Below, in pieces: positions 19,399 through 39,540 of a DNA stretch of 64,000 nt (its first letter is position 1; each line of letters opens with the position of its first letter). This DNA comes from Trematomus loennbergii (lineage: Eukaryota; Chordata; Actinopteri; Perciformes; Nototheniidae): the NCBI GenBank assembly GCA_012861695.1, contig JAAOOA010000428.1, forward strand, positions 62,001 through 126,000. Reading direction: 5' to 3'. A program made the translations under genes and the position numbers. Below the pieces are notes generated by a model, which saw only the letters and a list, made by a program, of their open reading frames with translations, was not told the origin of the DNA and made no database searches.

Positions 19399-20105
19399 TT
19401 AGACCAATTAAAAAAAGTATTTTGATTAAATGACACAGTCGTTACACTTTTTCCAGTGTTCCAGATCCATGGTGGTCTTTTAGTAGTCCAATGGGCGTTT
19501 GTGTGGTACAAGGTATTCTTTTAACAATGCTGCTGTAATCTGAAGAATTGGTTGTAATGGTCAGACATGATCTTGGTTCCATATACTGGTTTCTTTCTTT
19601 TCTAAAATGATACAAATAATCAGCTTGTAATGGTCTGAGCTGATGTCATCATGGCTTGAGATGGTTACGCATCTTCAAGTAGTCCAAACTACTTTTTGAA
19701 TGGTAGAACTGAATGACTCTTGGATCATGAACTGGTTTCTTGATGCTATAACTTGGACCAAAATGCTCTTTAAATGGTCCAATATGATGTTATTGTGGCC
19801 TGAATGGGTTTCTTCATGAATGTATAGTCCAACAACCCTTTAGTTCTGAGACAATCCAAGTTGCTTTGGATTTTAAATATGAAGGACAGACCATCTGTTT
19901 CAATGTATTTCTTTATTTAGAGAAAGGGGCATGGTACTATCAGATCATTTTCTTCTCCCTGCTCCTTTTCGGGTCCGTGTGTTTATAGAGACATGATTTG
20001 TAAATATTTGTTGAACGGAACCAATAACAATGAAATGAAATGAATGTGTTGTCCTGGTTGGCCACCACTCTTGTACCAATAAGCCTGATTCCTCACCCTT
20101 ATTGA
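19399..20105. other. No recognisable feature
   Basis: AT-rich sequence with loosely repeated TGGTCCAA/TGGTCTGA words every 50-80 bp, too diverged to call a tandem repeat. No coding frame. Confidence 0.4.
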
Positions 20106-20141
20106 ATGCTTATATATAAATGTCTCTCCTTCCTCCATCAG

Positions 20142-20353
20142 AGCCGTGAACCTCTTTCCCAACCGGGTCATCGGGTGCATCGGGCAACATGTCGGAGAAC
20201 CCGTCGAGGAAATCAACTAAATCCTGGGACTCCGTTTCCTGGTGAGCAGCGCCCACGATCAGCTGATCACGGAGAAAACGACTTCTTCGCCGGACTCGTG
20301 GAGGAAGGAGGAGGAGGAGGAGGAGGAGGAGGAAGAAGAAGAAGAAGATAGAG
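20142..20353 (+). pseudogene. wdr55-like C-terminal fragment, pseudogene
   Basis: Translation from about 20140 gives [20 protein letters not shown] then EPVEEIN, a stop, and LRFLVSSAHDQLI. After a deletion a second frame gives DFFAGLVEE and a GGA/GAA-rich tail. GQHxGEPVEE, SxAHDQLI and the DDFFAGL motif followed by an acidic tail match my memory of the last WD repeat and C-terminus of WDR55, a nucleolar WD-repeat protein needed for rRNA processing. The in-frame stop, missing repeat end and frameshift show it is a dead fragment. No flanking exons or poly-A were seen, so whether it is retroposed or duplicated is open. Confidence 0.6.
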
Positions 20354-20424
20354 ATAGTGGAAGTGATTAAAAAACTGGACGAACTGACTGTTGATGAACT
20401 GATATAAGAACACATGATCACACA

Positions 20425-20753
20425 CTAAAATATGAAGTGTTGGACTAGGGGCACAGCCCCACCTAGTGTCAGCAGAAAGTATTACACATAATGATTACAA
20501 AAAATGCAAAGAGATGCAAAAAAAGAAATAAAAAAAGATATAAAATATATTGTAAGGTCATGTTTAATCGTCTGATTCGTCTGTACATTGCTGTTTTAGT
20601 CTGTGTTCTTCTAATTAGTGTCTACAGTGCCGTTTTGAGCCATGTGGGACAAAACATGATCATGCCCCACCCTCTCACTGTCAAAGTGAACGGTGACTGT
20701 AAAAACTACACTGCGCATGCAATGTAATGTGTGGCAAAAAAAAAAAGTCCTTA
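20425..20753. other. No recognisable feature
   Basis: AT-rich region that begins with a GGGGCACAGCCCCACCTAGTG segment; no gene seen. It is the left flank of the gypsy element. Confidence 0.4.
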
Positions 20754-20758
20754 GGGGC

Positions 20759-21116
20759 TGTTACGTGCCGTAGTGTGGGTGTGTGTGTGTGTCTTTCTCT
20801 CTCTCTCTCTCTCCCTCTGATTCTCCAGGTGCAGCCTGATTGTCTCCAGGTGCAGCCTCTCTCCCAGGTGCTCCCAATCCCCAATCAGGGCCTCCATATA
20901 GGACCTGAGGAAGGCTGCAGTCGCTCTCCCTTTCTCCTCTGGCTGCATGGGTGCAGCACGTCGTCTTGGGTCTCTGTGTGGGACCTGGTTGTCCATTATT
21001 GTTGGTAAATCTCATGTGTGAACAAAGAGATCAGTTTCCTCTCTTTTTTCTCGTGCTGGTCGTTCTGTGTTTTGTTACTCCCCTTCGTACCCCTAGATTT
21101 TGGAGGGAACGTAACA
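20759..21116 (+). repeat. 5' LTR
   Basis: Starts TGTTACGTGCCG and ends GGAACGTAACA, with short TGTTACGT/ACGTAACA inverted ends. It contains a CT-rich tract and the doubled CAGGTGCAGCCTG block. It differs from the 3' LTR by a handful of substitutions and short indels, so insertion is fairly recent. Confidence 0.9.
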
Positions 21117-21510
21117 AATGGGGGCTCGTCCGATCTTTGAGACAAAGAGTGAGTATCTGTTTGTGGTTTAGCGTTGATATTGTGTTTGGTAGCATTGGCT
21201 GTGAAGTCTCTTGCTGTTTAAAAGCTTCCTCAGTTTAGATAGGGGAGTGTCTAGCTGGGCTGAATCAGTCTTTCCTTCAGGCACTCATTTTTTATTTTGC
21301 CTTTTTTATTTTCGGGGTAATCCTGGGTGGGGATTTATTCCCTGTTGGGGGCAGGCGTTTCAGGGTTTCGGCCGCTGATGTTTGCCTTTAAAGTCGCCTC
21401 GAGCCCGGCACGCTCCAGAAGATAGTTAGGTAAGTTTGGTAGGCAGGATCTGGGGAAGTTTGTTAAAAAAAAAAAAAAAAAAAAACAATTGTAAGTCGCC
21501 GTTGATAAGG

Positions 21511-22560
21511 ATGGCTTTTGTTTTGGAGCAGTTTGTGGCCAGTCCTACTGTGGGTCAGCTAGACTGGTGTAGGAAGGTTGATTTGCGGTTAGTTGCTGAC
21601 CATTATCACGTTTCTGTCTCCTCTGCTCTTGTTAAAAGTGAACTCAAGGCTACTTTGCTAACTGGACTAGTTGAACAGGGGGTTTTGAGTCTGCCTACTT
21701 CAGTGGAATCTCCTGGAACGGTGGCCGGGGCTGTAGCAGCAGATCTCTGGTGGAGGCCGCGTTGGTGTTACTCCAGGTGTTCAGAGTGCTACGGAACAGG
21801 CAAAACTTTTCAACATGCCTCAGTTGGACTCGTTTTCGGCAGGGTCCTCACCTACGGGGTCTAAATTAGATGCCAGGGTAAAAGTGCGTATGGCTCGTCC
21901 AGTGGGAGAAGGAGGAGCGTGATAGGGATTTTCAGCTCAGGAGGGAGCTGGAGATCAGGAAGTTGGAGGCAGACACTGCTGTCCGGATGCGTCAGTTAGA
22001 GCTTCAGGCAGCTGGGGGGGGTGATTCTGCCGTTACATCTTCTGGTCCTGCTGCCTCCTTTGACGTGAGTAGGCATATTTCTTTGGTCCCTGTGTTTCGT
22101 GAATCAGAGGTGGAGATCTATTTTGGTGCATTTGAGCGCATTGCTGCTGCTCTGCGCTGGCCAGAAGACGTGTGGGCTATTCTTTTACAGTGTAAGCTAG
22201 TCGGCAAGGCTCAAGAAGCTTGCTCTTCTCTTTCTGTCGAGGATAGTTTAGTGTATGAGAATGTTAAAGGTGTTCTCAGGGCATATGAGCTTGTGCCTGA
22301 GGCCTACAGGCAGCGTTTTCGCGGCCTGATGAAAACTTCTGGCCAAACTTACGTGGACTTCGAGGGAGAAGAAAGTCCTCTTTGACAGGTGGTGTAGAGC
22401 TTGTAAAGCTGACGACATTACTTCAGTGTGTGAGCTAATGATGTTAGAGGAGTTTAAGAACTGTGTGCCTGAGCGTACGGTAGTCTACCTGAACGAGCAG
22501 AAAGTAACTACCTTCAGCAGGCTGCCACTCTGGCAGACGAGTTTGCACTGATACACAAGA
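21511..22560 (+). pseudogene. gypsy gag: capsid with SCAN-like C-terminal domain, frameshifted
   Basis: An ATG at 21511 begins MAFVLEQFVASPTVGQLDWC, a helical N-terminal domain typical of these gag proteins. After frame changes, 21963-22385 encodes a long helix rich in charged residues, then ISLVPVFRESEVEIYFGAFE and KGVLRAYELVPEAYRQRFRG. The frame changes again near 22365 to EKKVLFDRWCRA and then EFKNCVPERTVVYLNEQKV. The motif order LRAYELVPEAYRQRFR, FDRWC, VxxYLxE is that of the capsid C-terminal domain from which vertebrate SCAN domains derive (Gmr1-like gypsy). Particle assembly would be its role. At least two frameshifts break it. Confidence 0.75.
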
Positions 22561-22642
22561 GCGTTTTTTTCAGCGTGATCCTCCTCAGCGAGACACTTAT
22601 CGTAGAGCTCCTGACAATTACGTTCCCTGTGCCAGTGTTCCA

Positions 22643-23238
22643 GTGTTAGATCCCAGGCTAAACAGAGCTTGTTTTTTTTGTCATGACCCAGGTCATGTGA
22701 TAGCAGACTGTGCAGGTTGGAAGCGAGAGCAGACAGCGGCTGGCAAGCACCCAGAAGGGGTGGGATTGGTTACAGCAGTGTGTCTAGTGGACGGGCCACT
22801 GTTAACAAAGGGCCTGATGAGTGTTTGAAACCGTTCATCTCTACTGCTTTTGTCTCTCTGTCAGGAAAAGTGGAGGACCAGCGGCAGGTCACGGTGTTAC
22901 GAGACAGTGGTGGCTCACAGTCGTTCATTCTTGCCAGTGTTCTGCCCTTGAGTGCTGAGTCTGCCTGTGATGCAAGTGCGGTGGTAAGAGGTATTGGGAT
23001 GGGTTGTGTGCCTGCACCTCTTCACAAGATCCAGGTACAGTCTAAACTGGCTACTGGTTTCTTTCCAGTTGCTGTGCTGCCCAAGTTTCCTGTCGACGGA
23101 GTGGATTTCATAATGGGTAACGATATAGCCGGGGGTAAAGTGTATCCTACTGCTGAGGTTGTAGACGTTTCAGTCCCTGGTGCTGCAGGTGGTGACCTAG
23201 CTCAGACTCATCCGAGGTGTTTGCAGGTTGTGTTTTGA
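22643..23238 (+). pseudogene. gypsy zinc knuckle and aspartic protease
   Basis: A CCHC knuckle CFFCHDPGHVIADC (about 22672-22713) precedes a retropepsin-like segment: VLRDSGGSQSFILASVLPLS at about 22895-22955, then PKFPVDGVDFIMGNDIAGGK at about 23080-23140. The expected catalytic D-T/S-G triplet is present as DSG. The knuckle and protease frames differ by one shift near 22740. Confidence 0.7.
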
Positions 23239-23239
23239 C

Positions 23240-23440
23240 CAGAACTCGAGGTCCCAAGAGATTATGTTTCTTTTGTCTTGATCCTGGTCATCTAGTGGCA
23301 GGGTGTGTAGCTTGGAAGCAGCAGGTGGCAGCTTCCAAGCAGTCTACGGAAAAGTCAAAAGACCAGCACCCAGATACAATATCGTCATCAAGCACAAGAG
23401 GGGAGCAGATAATGTGGTGGCCGATGTACTGTACTGTGGG
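23240..23440 (+). pseudogene. Second zinc knuckle joined to RNase H tail (deletion junction)
   Basis: A second CCHC knuckle, CFFCLDPGHLVAGC (about 23266-23307), lies after the protease, followed in another frame by IKHKRGADNVVADVL (about 23386-23430), the conserved end of gypsy RNase H. Thus most of pol is missing, and a second gag fragment is fused to the RNase H end. Confidence 0.65.
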
Positions 23441-23536
23441 TGAGATTACGATTACAATGGGTCACGATTCATGTCCAATAGTCTGAGTGTTTTTGGTAAC
23501 TGTGGCCAAACACTTGTTTGGTTTTATGGGGGGGGG

Positions 23537-23878
23537 TGTTATGTGCCGTAGTGTGTGTGTGTCTTCTCTCTCTCCCTCTGATTCTCCAGGTGCAGCCTGA
23601 TTGTCTCCAGGTGCAGCCTCTCTCCCAGGTGCTCCAATCCCCAATCAGGGCCTCCATATAGGACCTGAGGAAGGCTGCAGTCGCTCTCCCTTTCTCCTCT
23701 GGCTGCATGGGTGCAGCACGTCGTCTTGGGTCTCTGTGTGGGACCTGGTTGTCCATTATTGTTGAAGTAAATCTCATGTGTGAACAAAGAGATCAGTTTC
23801 CTCTCTTTTTTCTCGTGCTGGTCGTTCTGTGTTTTGTTACTCCCCTTCGTACCCCTAGATTTTGGAGGGAACGTAACA
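23537..23878 (+). repeat. 3' LTR
   Basis: Starts TGTTATGTGCCG and ends GGAACGTAACA. It is about 16 bp shorter than the 5' LTR in the GT/CT tract. Confidence 0.9.
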
Positions 23879-23883
23879 GGGGC

Positions 23884-25604
23884 ACAGAGCTGCCATCCCC
23901 ACCATACGTCATCTCACATCATTCAGAGCTGATTTGGACTTTTACAAAAAAGTTATAGACATGTTTGTCCAGAAGGATAGGCAAATGGACTTCATCTTCA
24001 AGTCAAGGTAAGACCGCAATTTGATTGAAAATGGGATCTTACTAAGAGAGAACAATTCAATATTTAAATGATAAAATTACATTTTTTGGGTATCCTTTTG
24101 TTGAACTGTCTGTTTAAAATTAATCGAAGCATCAGACAAAAAAAGCTTTTGAAAATAATATTATATTTTGGTTTAGGTCAAAATATAATCTTTGTAAACC
24201 TGAAGAGTCAGTGCCAGTGCCTCAGCAGCCATGAACCTCACTGCACGTCACTGCAGAAGCTTATATATAGACATCTACGTTTTTTGTGCCCCACCACTTT
24301 TGTACATATAAAAACGCCACTGGGTATCAGTACTAAAAAGCAGGTATTGTATTAAAAAAACACCATAACAACCAGCTCTATGTTCTGTCTGCTGGGTTTG
24401 AGAAACATGCTTTTGTAATAAACATGTAAATATTTACAACTTTGTCATATCATATCTCTTAAAATACAATGCATGGGTTTGTCAATTCTGCCCATTGTAT
24501 ACTCTATTCCTGAAGAAACACACTTGTACATCGTTTCATTCTGTATTTATTTTAACTTGTCGGTACCAGTACGTAACAAGAAATATGTCAGTCAAAAAGT
24601 TGTGTATTAAAACAAAGTACTTCCAGTACTAAAAGTAAAAGTACTCGTTCAATAGAATAGCCCATCCCTGAATCATAAATATTATAATGTAATATAATTA
24701 CTCAGAAATCGATTAATCAATGTGAACATAGCTTTAATATTGTGTGTATAGTTTGAATATGAAATCTATCAACTGTAGTGATCGCTGTTTATCACTGTTT
24801 ATCATAATTCACTCATGGAACTACAGGTTGGGGGTATTGTTTCTGCACGGACATATATGTTGTTGACTGTACTTATTGTGTGCCCTCCTTGCGTCTTCCT
24901 CTTTGCTTCCCGGGCTTCAAGCCGGCAACATGTGGTTTTCTGCTGCTGAATAAAACCAACTTTGCACCTTCGATGCACCGCCTCTATTCTGCCCTTGCGT
25001 ATGCATCGCACTGCATAGGTTAACAGATAGCGAACAAAGACTCAGAAGACAGTTGTTGAGTTGACCATTTACTGAGGCTTGAAATTGTAAAACTGCAAGA
25101 ATAAACAGAAAAATACAACACAAGTTCCACAATTGAAATAATACATGTGCAACATAATGCAAAATAGAGTGCAGTATAATCAACAGCCTATGCTAAGAAT
25201 GAGCTATGTCCGTTAGCTTAGCAGCTAGTTAGCTTAGCAGCTAGTTAGCTTAGCTTATCTTAAACATTGAAACCACACAATCAATTAAACCACATTTTAG
25301 AAACACATAACTTGGCACACAGGTAAGTTTGTATACTTACAGACAGATCTACTCCAAGGATTAAAACAAAATGATCTGTGGCATAGAACTGAGCTACGAA
25401 GTGCTCTGCATGGCTTTGCTGTGTAAACTAAAACACAAGATGGAGAGTCGCGCTATTTGGTGCCTTAAAGCTACAGTACCGACTTTTGCCACTAGGGGAG
25501 CCAATACACTATGGTGTCAGAACAGCCTCCGACTCCCTTCTCTCGGCACTACGCAACTAAATATAGTGTAGTAGAAAGTTAAATATGTGCCTCTTAATTA
25601 TTAT
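23884..25604. other. No gene recognised
   Basis: AT-rich intergenic sequence. A duplicated GCTAGTTAGCTTAGCA word occurs at 25213-25255 and a CCGGCAACATGTGG segment at 24920, but no open frame, inverted repeat or LTR pair can be supported. Confidence 0.4.
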
Positions 25605-25790
25605 TACATGTCATTTGTTAGACGCTTTTATCCAAAGCGACTTACATACATTCAGTACTGTGGACAACCCCCACAGGAGCAATTTGAGGAGAAGTGTCTC
25701 AGGGACACAACGACATGCTGACTGCAGTGGGACTCGAACTTGCTACCCTCTGATTCGAAGTCCAGCACACTATCCTCTTAAAGGCTGTAA
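25605..25790 (-). mobile_element. tRNA-derived SINE
   Basis: Read on the minus strand, a tRNA-like head with B-box-like AAGTTCGAGTCCC is followed by a conserved body (GCATGTCGTTGTGTCCCTGA) and the tail AAGTCGCTTTGGATAAAAGC. Body and tail match the SINE at 48659-48858, and the tail the one at 61375-61575. It is not a functional tRNA gene: the 5' half does not fold as a cloverleaf. Confidence 0.8.
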
Positions 25791-25989
25791 AGAATAATTT
25801 GGCATAACATCTACATTAAGGGTAATTAAAAATATCTTAACACGTTTCCTTGAAAGATAATAATTGTCTTTATATTTGTCTTTGTCCAAAATTCGTTTTA
25901 TTTTACATTTTCTAACAGATTTACCCCGAGTTGGTATAGTCCAGTCTCCCCACACAATGGTACAGTCCAACTGCCAGCGGGAAAGCGCT

Positions 25990-26117
25990 GTTTGTCACGC
26001 GACACGATGTACCCGGTCACCATGGCGACAGAAGAAGGAGAAGGATCGTAGCTTAGAAACGAGAGAAAGCAGAGACTTTATCTCCGGATTCACACCATAA
26101 CCCCTGGGTTTCTTACG
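25990..26117 (+). other. Probable 5' non-coding exon of the PWWP gene
   Basis: A locally GC-rich stretch (CACGCGACACGATGTACCCG) ends in TTTCTTACG followed by a GTATGT donor at 26118. It lies 0.9 kb upstream of the coding start exon on the same strand. The start of transcription is unknown. Confidence 0.45.
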
Positions 26118-27061
26118 GTATGTAAACCTTCTAATGTCCCGGTAAACTTGCATTAAGATAGATATGAACCACAGAGAGTTAGGGTCCAGCTACAGCTCAG
26201 GGTTTAGCCACATGCTAAAGTTAGCTTCAGAGCTAGCAGTCTGTATTTGTAAACAAAGACGAGCTGGAAATGAAACAAAAATACTTAAAAACGGGTTAAA
26301 AAACGTTTCTGATGGAAGGAAACGACCTGTTCTCTCTTTGAATGTGGTTTATACCTTTCAGATAACATCTAGCAACAGGTAAAGCCTTACAATGAACCGT
26401 TTTCTATGGTTGGAAACTATATTTTAAGGTCACTTTATACTCCTTAGCTACATATCAGAGATACATATTGTTCTTTTAATACTCTTTGTTTGTCTGGATT
26501 ATATCTCACATTTGCATTAACAGTAATATATGTATAAATGCTACTAAATGAATGCAAAATATATGATACTCTACACAGAAACTACTCAGTGTATGTCACA
26601 GTTTACACTTCACCCTTTCTAAACACTGAATGGAATAGGTTTTTGATGCTTATACATTGAAATAAACGACCTGTTTAAACTTTAATGTGGTTTATACATT
26701 TCAGATAACAACTGTCAACAGTTAACGGTACAACAATAAACAGTGTTTCATGGTTGGAAAGTAAATAAAGTACATTTACTCAAATACAGATTGCAGGTAG
26801 TTGCATTAGCTTAAGTATTTTCATTTGATGTCACTTTATACTACTCCTTAATTACATACCAGATATAAATATGTACTTTTAATAAGATAAGAGAAGAGTT
26901 ACATCATGTGAAACTAAAACTGGTATATATACATATATATAATGAATGAGTAAATGTGTCTTTCAGACGGCCCTTGATTACATGATGGTTATTAAGTCAT
27001 CTCAATATATTTCTGTTTTCTTTCAGGCTGTTTCTCTGTCATTAAGGTGAGAGTTATCACG

Positions 27062-35594
<8,533 letters not shown>

Positions 35595-35691
35595 GTCAGT
35601 GTTCACTTCATCACAATATATTCCTAACACTGTTATCCCTTACACTGGGGGACATTTGGGTTATTTAAGGACTTTAAACCTGTACTTTTAT

Positions 35692-36866
35692 TTAAAGGGC
35701 CCATGTCATGGCCATTTCCACTGATCATAATTCCATTGTTGAGGTATACTAAAATAGATTTATACTGTGCATTTTTCCAAACTCTCATTGGTTTCGCATA
35801 CAGCATCTCTGTAAAGTGTGTGTATTCACCGGTATTCACTCTCTCCACTAAACGGCTCGTTGCAGCTCTTGCCCCCCCCTCCCTGTGAGCCCAGTGTGTT
35901 CTGATTAGTCAACCACCAGAGAGGCTCCGCCCATGTCTAACAGTGCTTTTTTCGGCTCACTCTCAGCGGAACATCAGTCTTATAATGGCCTCGGTACAGC
36001 CGTATATTTTATACGCTAACTAACCGAACTGTACCTACAACTGTTGTTATAGAAGAGTACGTTATTTTTACCTGTAATAAACTACTACTGTTTGATGAGA
36101 AATCAAATCATGGTTTGCTATATATGACTGATATGTTATAGGAGCAAATCATTCAGAGAAGAAAGGCTACTAAGTATTTCCATCAAACTTTATTTTTAGA
36201 AATGTACAAAATGAATATGCGTAAATATACATATATACACTGTATATCATCCATTCCTCCCCTTATAGGCGTTTTCGGCATCTTGCCTATCGCAGCTTTG
36301 TAAGCGGCTGCCGGGGCTTTTTAGGACGAGGCATCAGAGTGGTCATCCCGTGTGTGTGTTGTCCGCCAGATACGCCAGGAGTTTCCTGATCTGGCTGGAC
36401 GAAATCAAATGCAAATCACAAAATATTAGAGAAACGTAGTTGTTTTAGATTCGTTAGTAGTAGTTGTGGTAGGAGTGTGTATCTATCTAATCTATCTATC
36501 TAATCAACACAGTTAGCTTGCCAGCTAATATGCTAACCTACGTTTGTTAGTTGTTCAGTGTAATATGCCAATCTACTATACAGCTAGTCTAGGCTAGCAA
36601 GAACATGTTTACAATTGCAATCTTATACGGGTAGTCTGCTACGTTCGGTCAATCATTGTAGCTGGCATGAAAACAATGTTTTCCCTAGCATGTCTAGCTG
36701 TAGGTAGCCTTGTTGTTTAGCTATGTAGCATACACGCTATGAACGGTAGCTCGGTAGCATACACGCCAGGAACGCCAACTATAATGTACTGACCGTACGG
36801 TAAAAGAAACCTTCATAACACAAGGGGACGGGTAATAACCGGAAAAGCATGACATGGGAGCTTTAA
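35692..36866. mobile_element. TTAA element, family 2, complete copy
   Basis: Left end TTAAAGGGCCCATGTCATGG, right end inverted TTAAAGCTCCCATGTCATGC. TTAA is present on both sides. The flanks (ACCTGTACTTTTATT and AAAACAAACTTCATCATTG) are found joined at 42508-42545 with one TTAA at 42522-42525, an empty site. About 1.17 kb, no transposase. The interior contains a tetranucleotide ATCT run at 36480-36503. Confidence 0.85.
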
Positions 36867-36927
36867 GGAGAAAACAAACTTCATCATTGTGGGGTTTATT
36901 TTACAGACTCGTATTTTTAAATATGGG

Positions 36928-37773
36928 TCCAGGTGTATATCAGTATGTAGAGTCTCTACTTTAAAGAGTCCTCTCCTGCTGATGTTCAGGTGTATATCAG
37001 TATGTAGTGTCTCTACTTTAAAGAGTCCTCTCCTGCTGATGTCCAGGTGTATATCAGTATGTAGTGTCTCTACTTTAAAGAGTCATCTCCTGCTGATGTT
37101 CAGGTGTATATCAGTATGTAGTGTCTCTACTTTAAAGAGTCCTCTCCTGCTGATGTTCAGGTGTATATCAGTATGTAGTGTCTCTACTTTAAAGAGTCCT
37201 CTCCTGCTGATGTTCAGGTGTATATCAGTATGTAGTGTCTCTACTTTAAAGAGTCCTCTCCTGCTGATGTTCAGGTGTATATCAGTATGTAGTGTCACTA
37301 CTTTAAAGAGTCCTCTCCTGCTGATGTTCAGGTGTATATCAGTATGTAGTGTCTCTACTTTAAAGAGTCCTCTCCTGCTGATGTTCAGGTGTATATCAGT
37401 ATGTAGTGTCACTACTTTAAAGAGTCCTCTCCTGCTGATGTTCAGGTGTATATCAGTATGTAGTGTCTCTACTTTAAAGAGTCCTCTCCTGCTGATGTTC
37501 AGGTGTATATCAGTATGTAGTGTCTCTACTTTAAAGAGTCCTCTCCTGCTGATGTTCAGGTGTATATCAGTATGTAGTGTCTCTACTTTAAAGAGTCCTC
37601 TGCTGCTGATGTTCAGGTGTATATCAGTATGGAGTGTCTCTACTTTAAAGAGTCCTCTCCTGCTGATGTTCAGGTGTATATCAGTATGTAGTGTCTCTAC
37701 TTTAAAGAGTCCTCTCCTGCTGATGTTCAGGTGTATATCAGAATGTAGTGTCTCTACTTTAAAGAGTCCTCTT
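36928..37773 (+). repeat. 57-bp minisatellite array (copy 2)
   Basis: About fifteen copies of the same unit as at 1-461, more regular, so an open frame of about 300 codons results (LKSPLLLMFRCISVCSVST repeats). Codon changes are scattered with no synonymous bias visible, and no conserved protein is suggested. Confidence 0.95.
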
Positions 37774-38129
37774 CACAGCTTCAATGACCAAGGAATGTGA
37801 TATTACAGTATGTTACTGGAATTACATCATTTTGTTTTACATGCATTACAACAAGGGCCTGTACTTTTACATTTCTATTTTGAAAGCAATGCAGGAGTTG
37901 CCAGCAATTTACTGTCAATTTACAATGATAGACGTGCATAACTGTAGTCCCCAGCGGCTGCCAAACAAAAACCATTAAATTAAAGTAAAATACTTTCACT
38001 GAAATAAAGTGCAAAAGCCATTAATTTACGGGAATTGTCCTTAAAGATTTTACAGGAAAACACTGTAATGTTACAGATGTTTCCTCTCTTTTCAAAATCC
38101 ATTGTCTTAAAATGTTACATTCAAATACC
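37774..38129. other. No recognisable feature
   Basis: AT-rich sequence between the minisatellite and a TTAA element; no gene. Confidence 0.4.
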
Positions 38130-38660
38130 TTAACCTGTTAAGCACCGAGCCTGTTTTTCATGTTTCAGGCTCGAAAATGACATGCCCAAAACAAATGACT
38201 ACAACTTAACTTCTAAAAGGGTTATATGAATAATTTCTTTTATCAAAGCAAGGTTACATCTGTGAGTTGGATGTAGAAGTGTCAGAATCAATATAGATGT
38301 TTTTTATTTTAAAGAAAATTCAGATTTTACATAGTAAAAAACTGTAAATTATAGTGTCCGTCCAAAAATTATTTTTTACAGATAGTGAAAACTACCCTTG
38401 GATGATGGGTTAGTAGACTAAAAGCTTTAGGAATCCAAAGTACAACATATAATAAGTACCCTGTATCAAGATTGATGCAAAACAAGTGACATTTGACCTT
38501 TTTAGAGAGGTTTAGCCAAAACCACCCCACCTCTGAGGTGATTTGGGTGAAAATGTTTTTTTTTCCATATCTCTGGCCCCCCTTGGTCGATTTTGATGGT
38601 TGACACCTCTTTCTGACCGTTAGAGCCAATAGAATCGAAGGGGGAGGCCCCCTTGCTTGT
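38130..38660 (+). mobile_element. TTAA element, family 4, left half
   Basis: Begins TTAACCTGTTAAGCACCGAG and carries the family hairpin AGCCTG-TTTTTC and the block GTTAGTAGACTAAAAGCTTT. Homology to the copies at 50701 and 53069 stops near 38660 (after GGGGGAGGCCCCC), and the other end is not adjacent. Confidence 0.7.
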
Positions 38661-39540
38661 CTAACATGAACTAGTCCATAAATGAGGTAAGGGTGGGAAC
38701 AATCAAACGCACCCTCCCAGGCACTGCGTGTTAGCGAAGTACAACTGGGATTTCGAAGAGGAAGATATGCTTGGTCAATTCTTAATAAAAAAGCAAAAGT
38801 AACAAATTGAGCACTTGAGTTTTCATTAGCAGCGCCTAGCTACAGCTGCGGAGCTTCGGTCAATACCGCTAACAGTCTATTTCCTTCAAATGGTACATAT
38901 CGCTGAATCTATATTTTCATCTTCAGGTGATGAAATCTGCATAATGTCCCTGTACAATAAGATTCGAGCATTTTGTAATCCAGTGAGGAAATTCAAGACC
39001 AGTAAATATTGACTGATTAAACAACACTAAATAAAATGTTAGTGTTTTCTTCAAACTCAGACTCTCTGCTGCGGCTGTACCTCAAAAGACAAAACAATTC
39101 TCTGATGATCTTTGTTGAACAAGGTCTGATTGTCCTGTACATGTACAATGTGGGGTATTTTTAAATACTTTACTAAACCACATTCAATATTATGTTATTT
39201 TAGCAGTGATTTGGACCAAGCATGTATGATGTAGTAATACAAAACTATTTTAGTTCACACACTGTGACATTAGCTAGTCATGTTAGCTTGTAATATATCG
39301 AGCAGAGCTAACTAGCAAGTTAGCCAAACGTTAGCGGTTAGCCGTTTATGCTATGCTAGCTGTTGGCTACTGAACATTAACAAACTGGATTCCGCTGTAA
39401 GAAAGCTGTGAAACTTTACAATAAACTTGGCGACAACACTGTGACACCCCGCTGCATGTTTATGTGTAATTCTCCCGTGTTGGAGACGAGAGGGTGGCGC
39501 AGCAGCACTGCAATAAGCTGTAAGCTAACGTTAGCAGCCA
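38661..39540. other. No gene recognised
   Basis: AT-rich sequence with GCTAGC/GTTAGC words typical of teleost intergenic DNA. No open frame over 60 codons that shows a domain. Confidence 0.4.

Larger units (their letters stand above)
20759..23878 (+). mobile_element. Ty3/gypsy LTR retrotransposon, pol deleted
   Basis: Two LTRs (20759-21116 and 23537-23878) flank about 2.4 kb. The 5-bp target GGGGC is present on both sides (20754-20758; 23879-23883). The primer-binding site TGGGGGCTCGTCCG at 21119-21132 matches the 3' end of tRNA-Pro, and a G-run (23526-23536) before the 3' LTR is the polypurine tract. The interior retains capsid, zinc knuckle and protease, but reverse transcriptase, most of RNase H and integrase are gone, so it could only move with help from another copy. 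Frameshifts in gag make even that doubtful. Confidence 0.9.

Noticed and set aside
36889..37800. 303-codon open frame through the 57-bp repeats
   Set aside because: Unit length divisible by three keeps the frame open; the same unit at 1-461 is frameshifted, and nothing else supports a protein.
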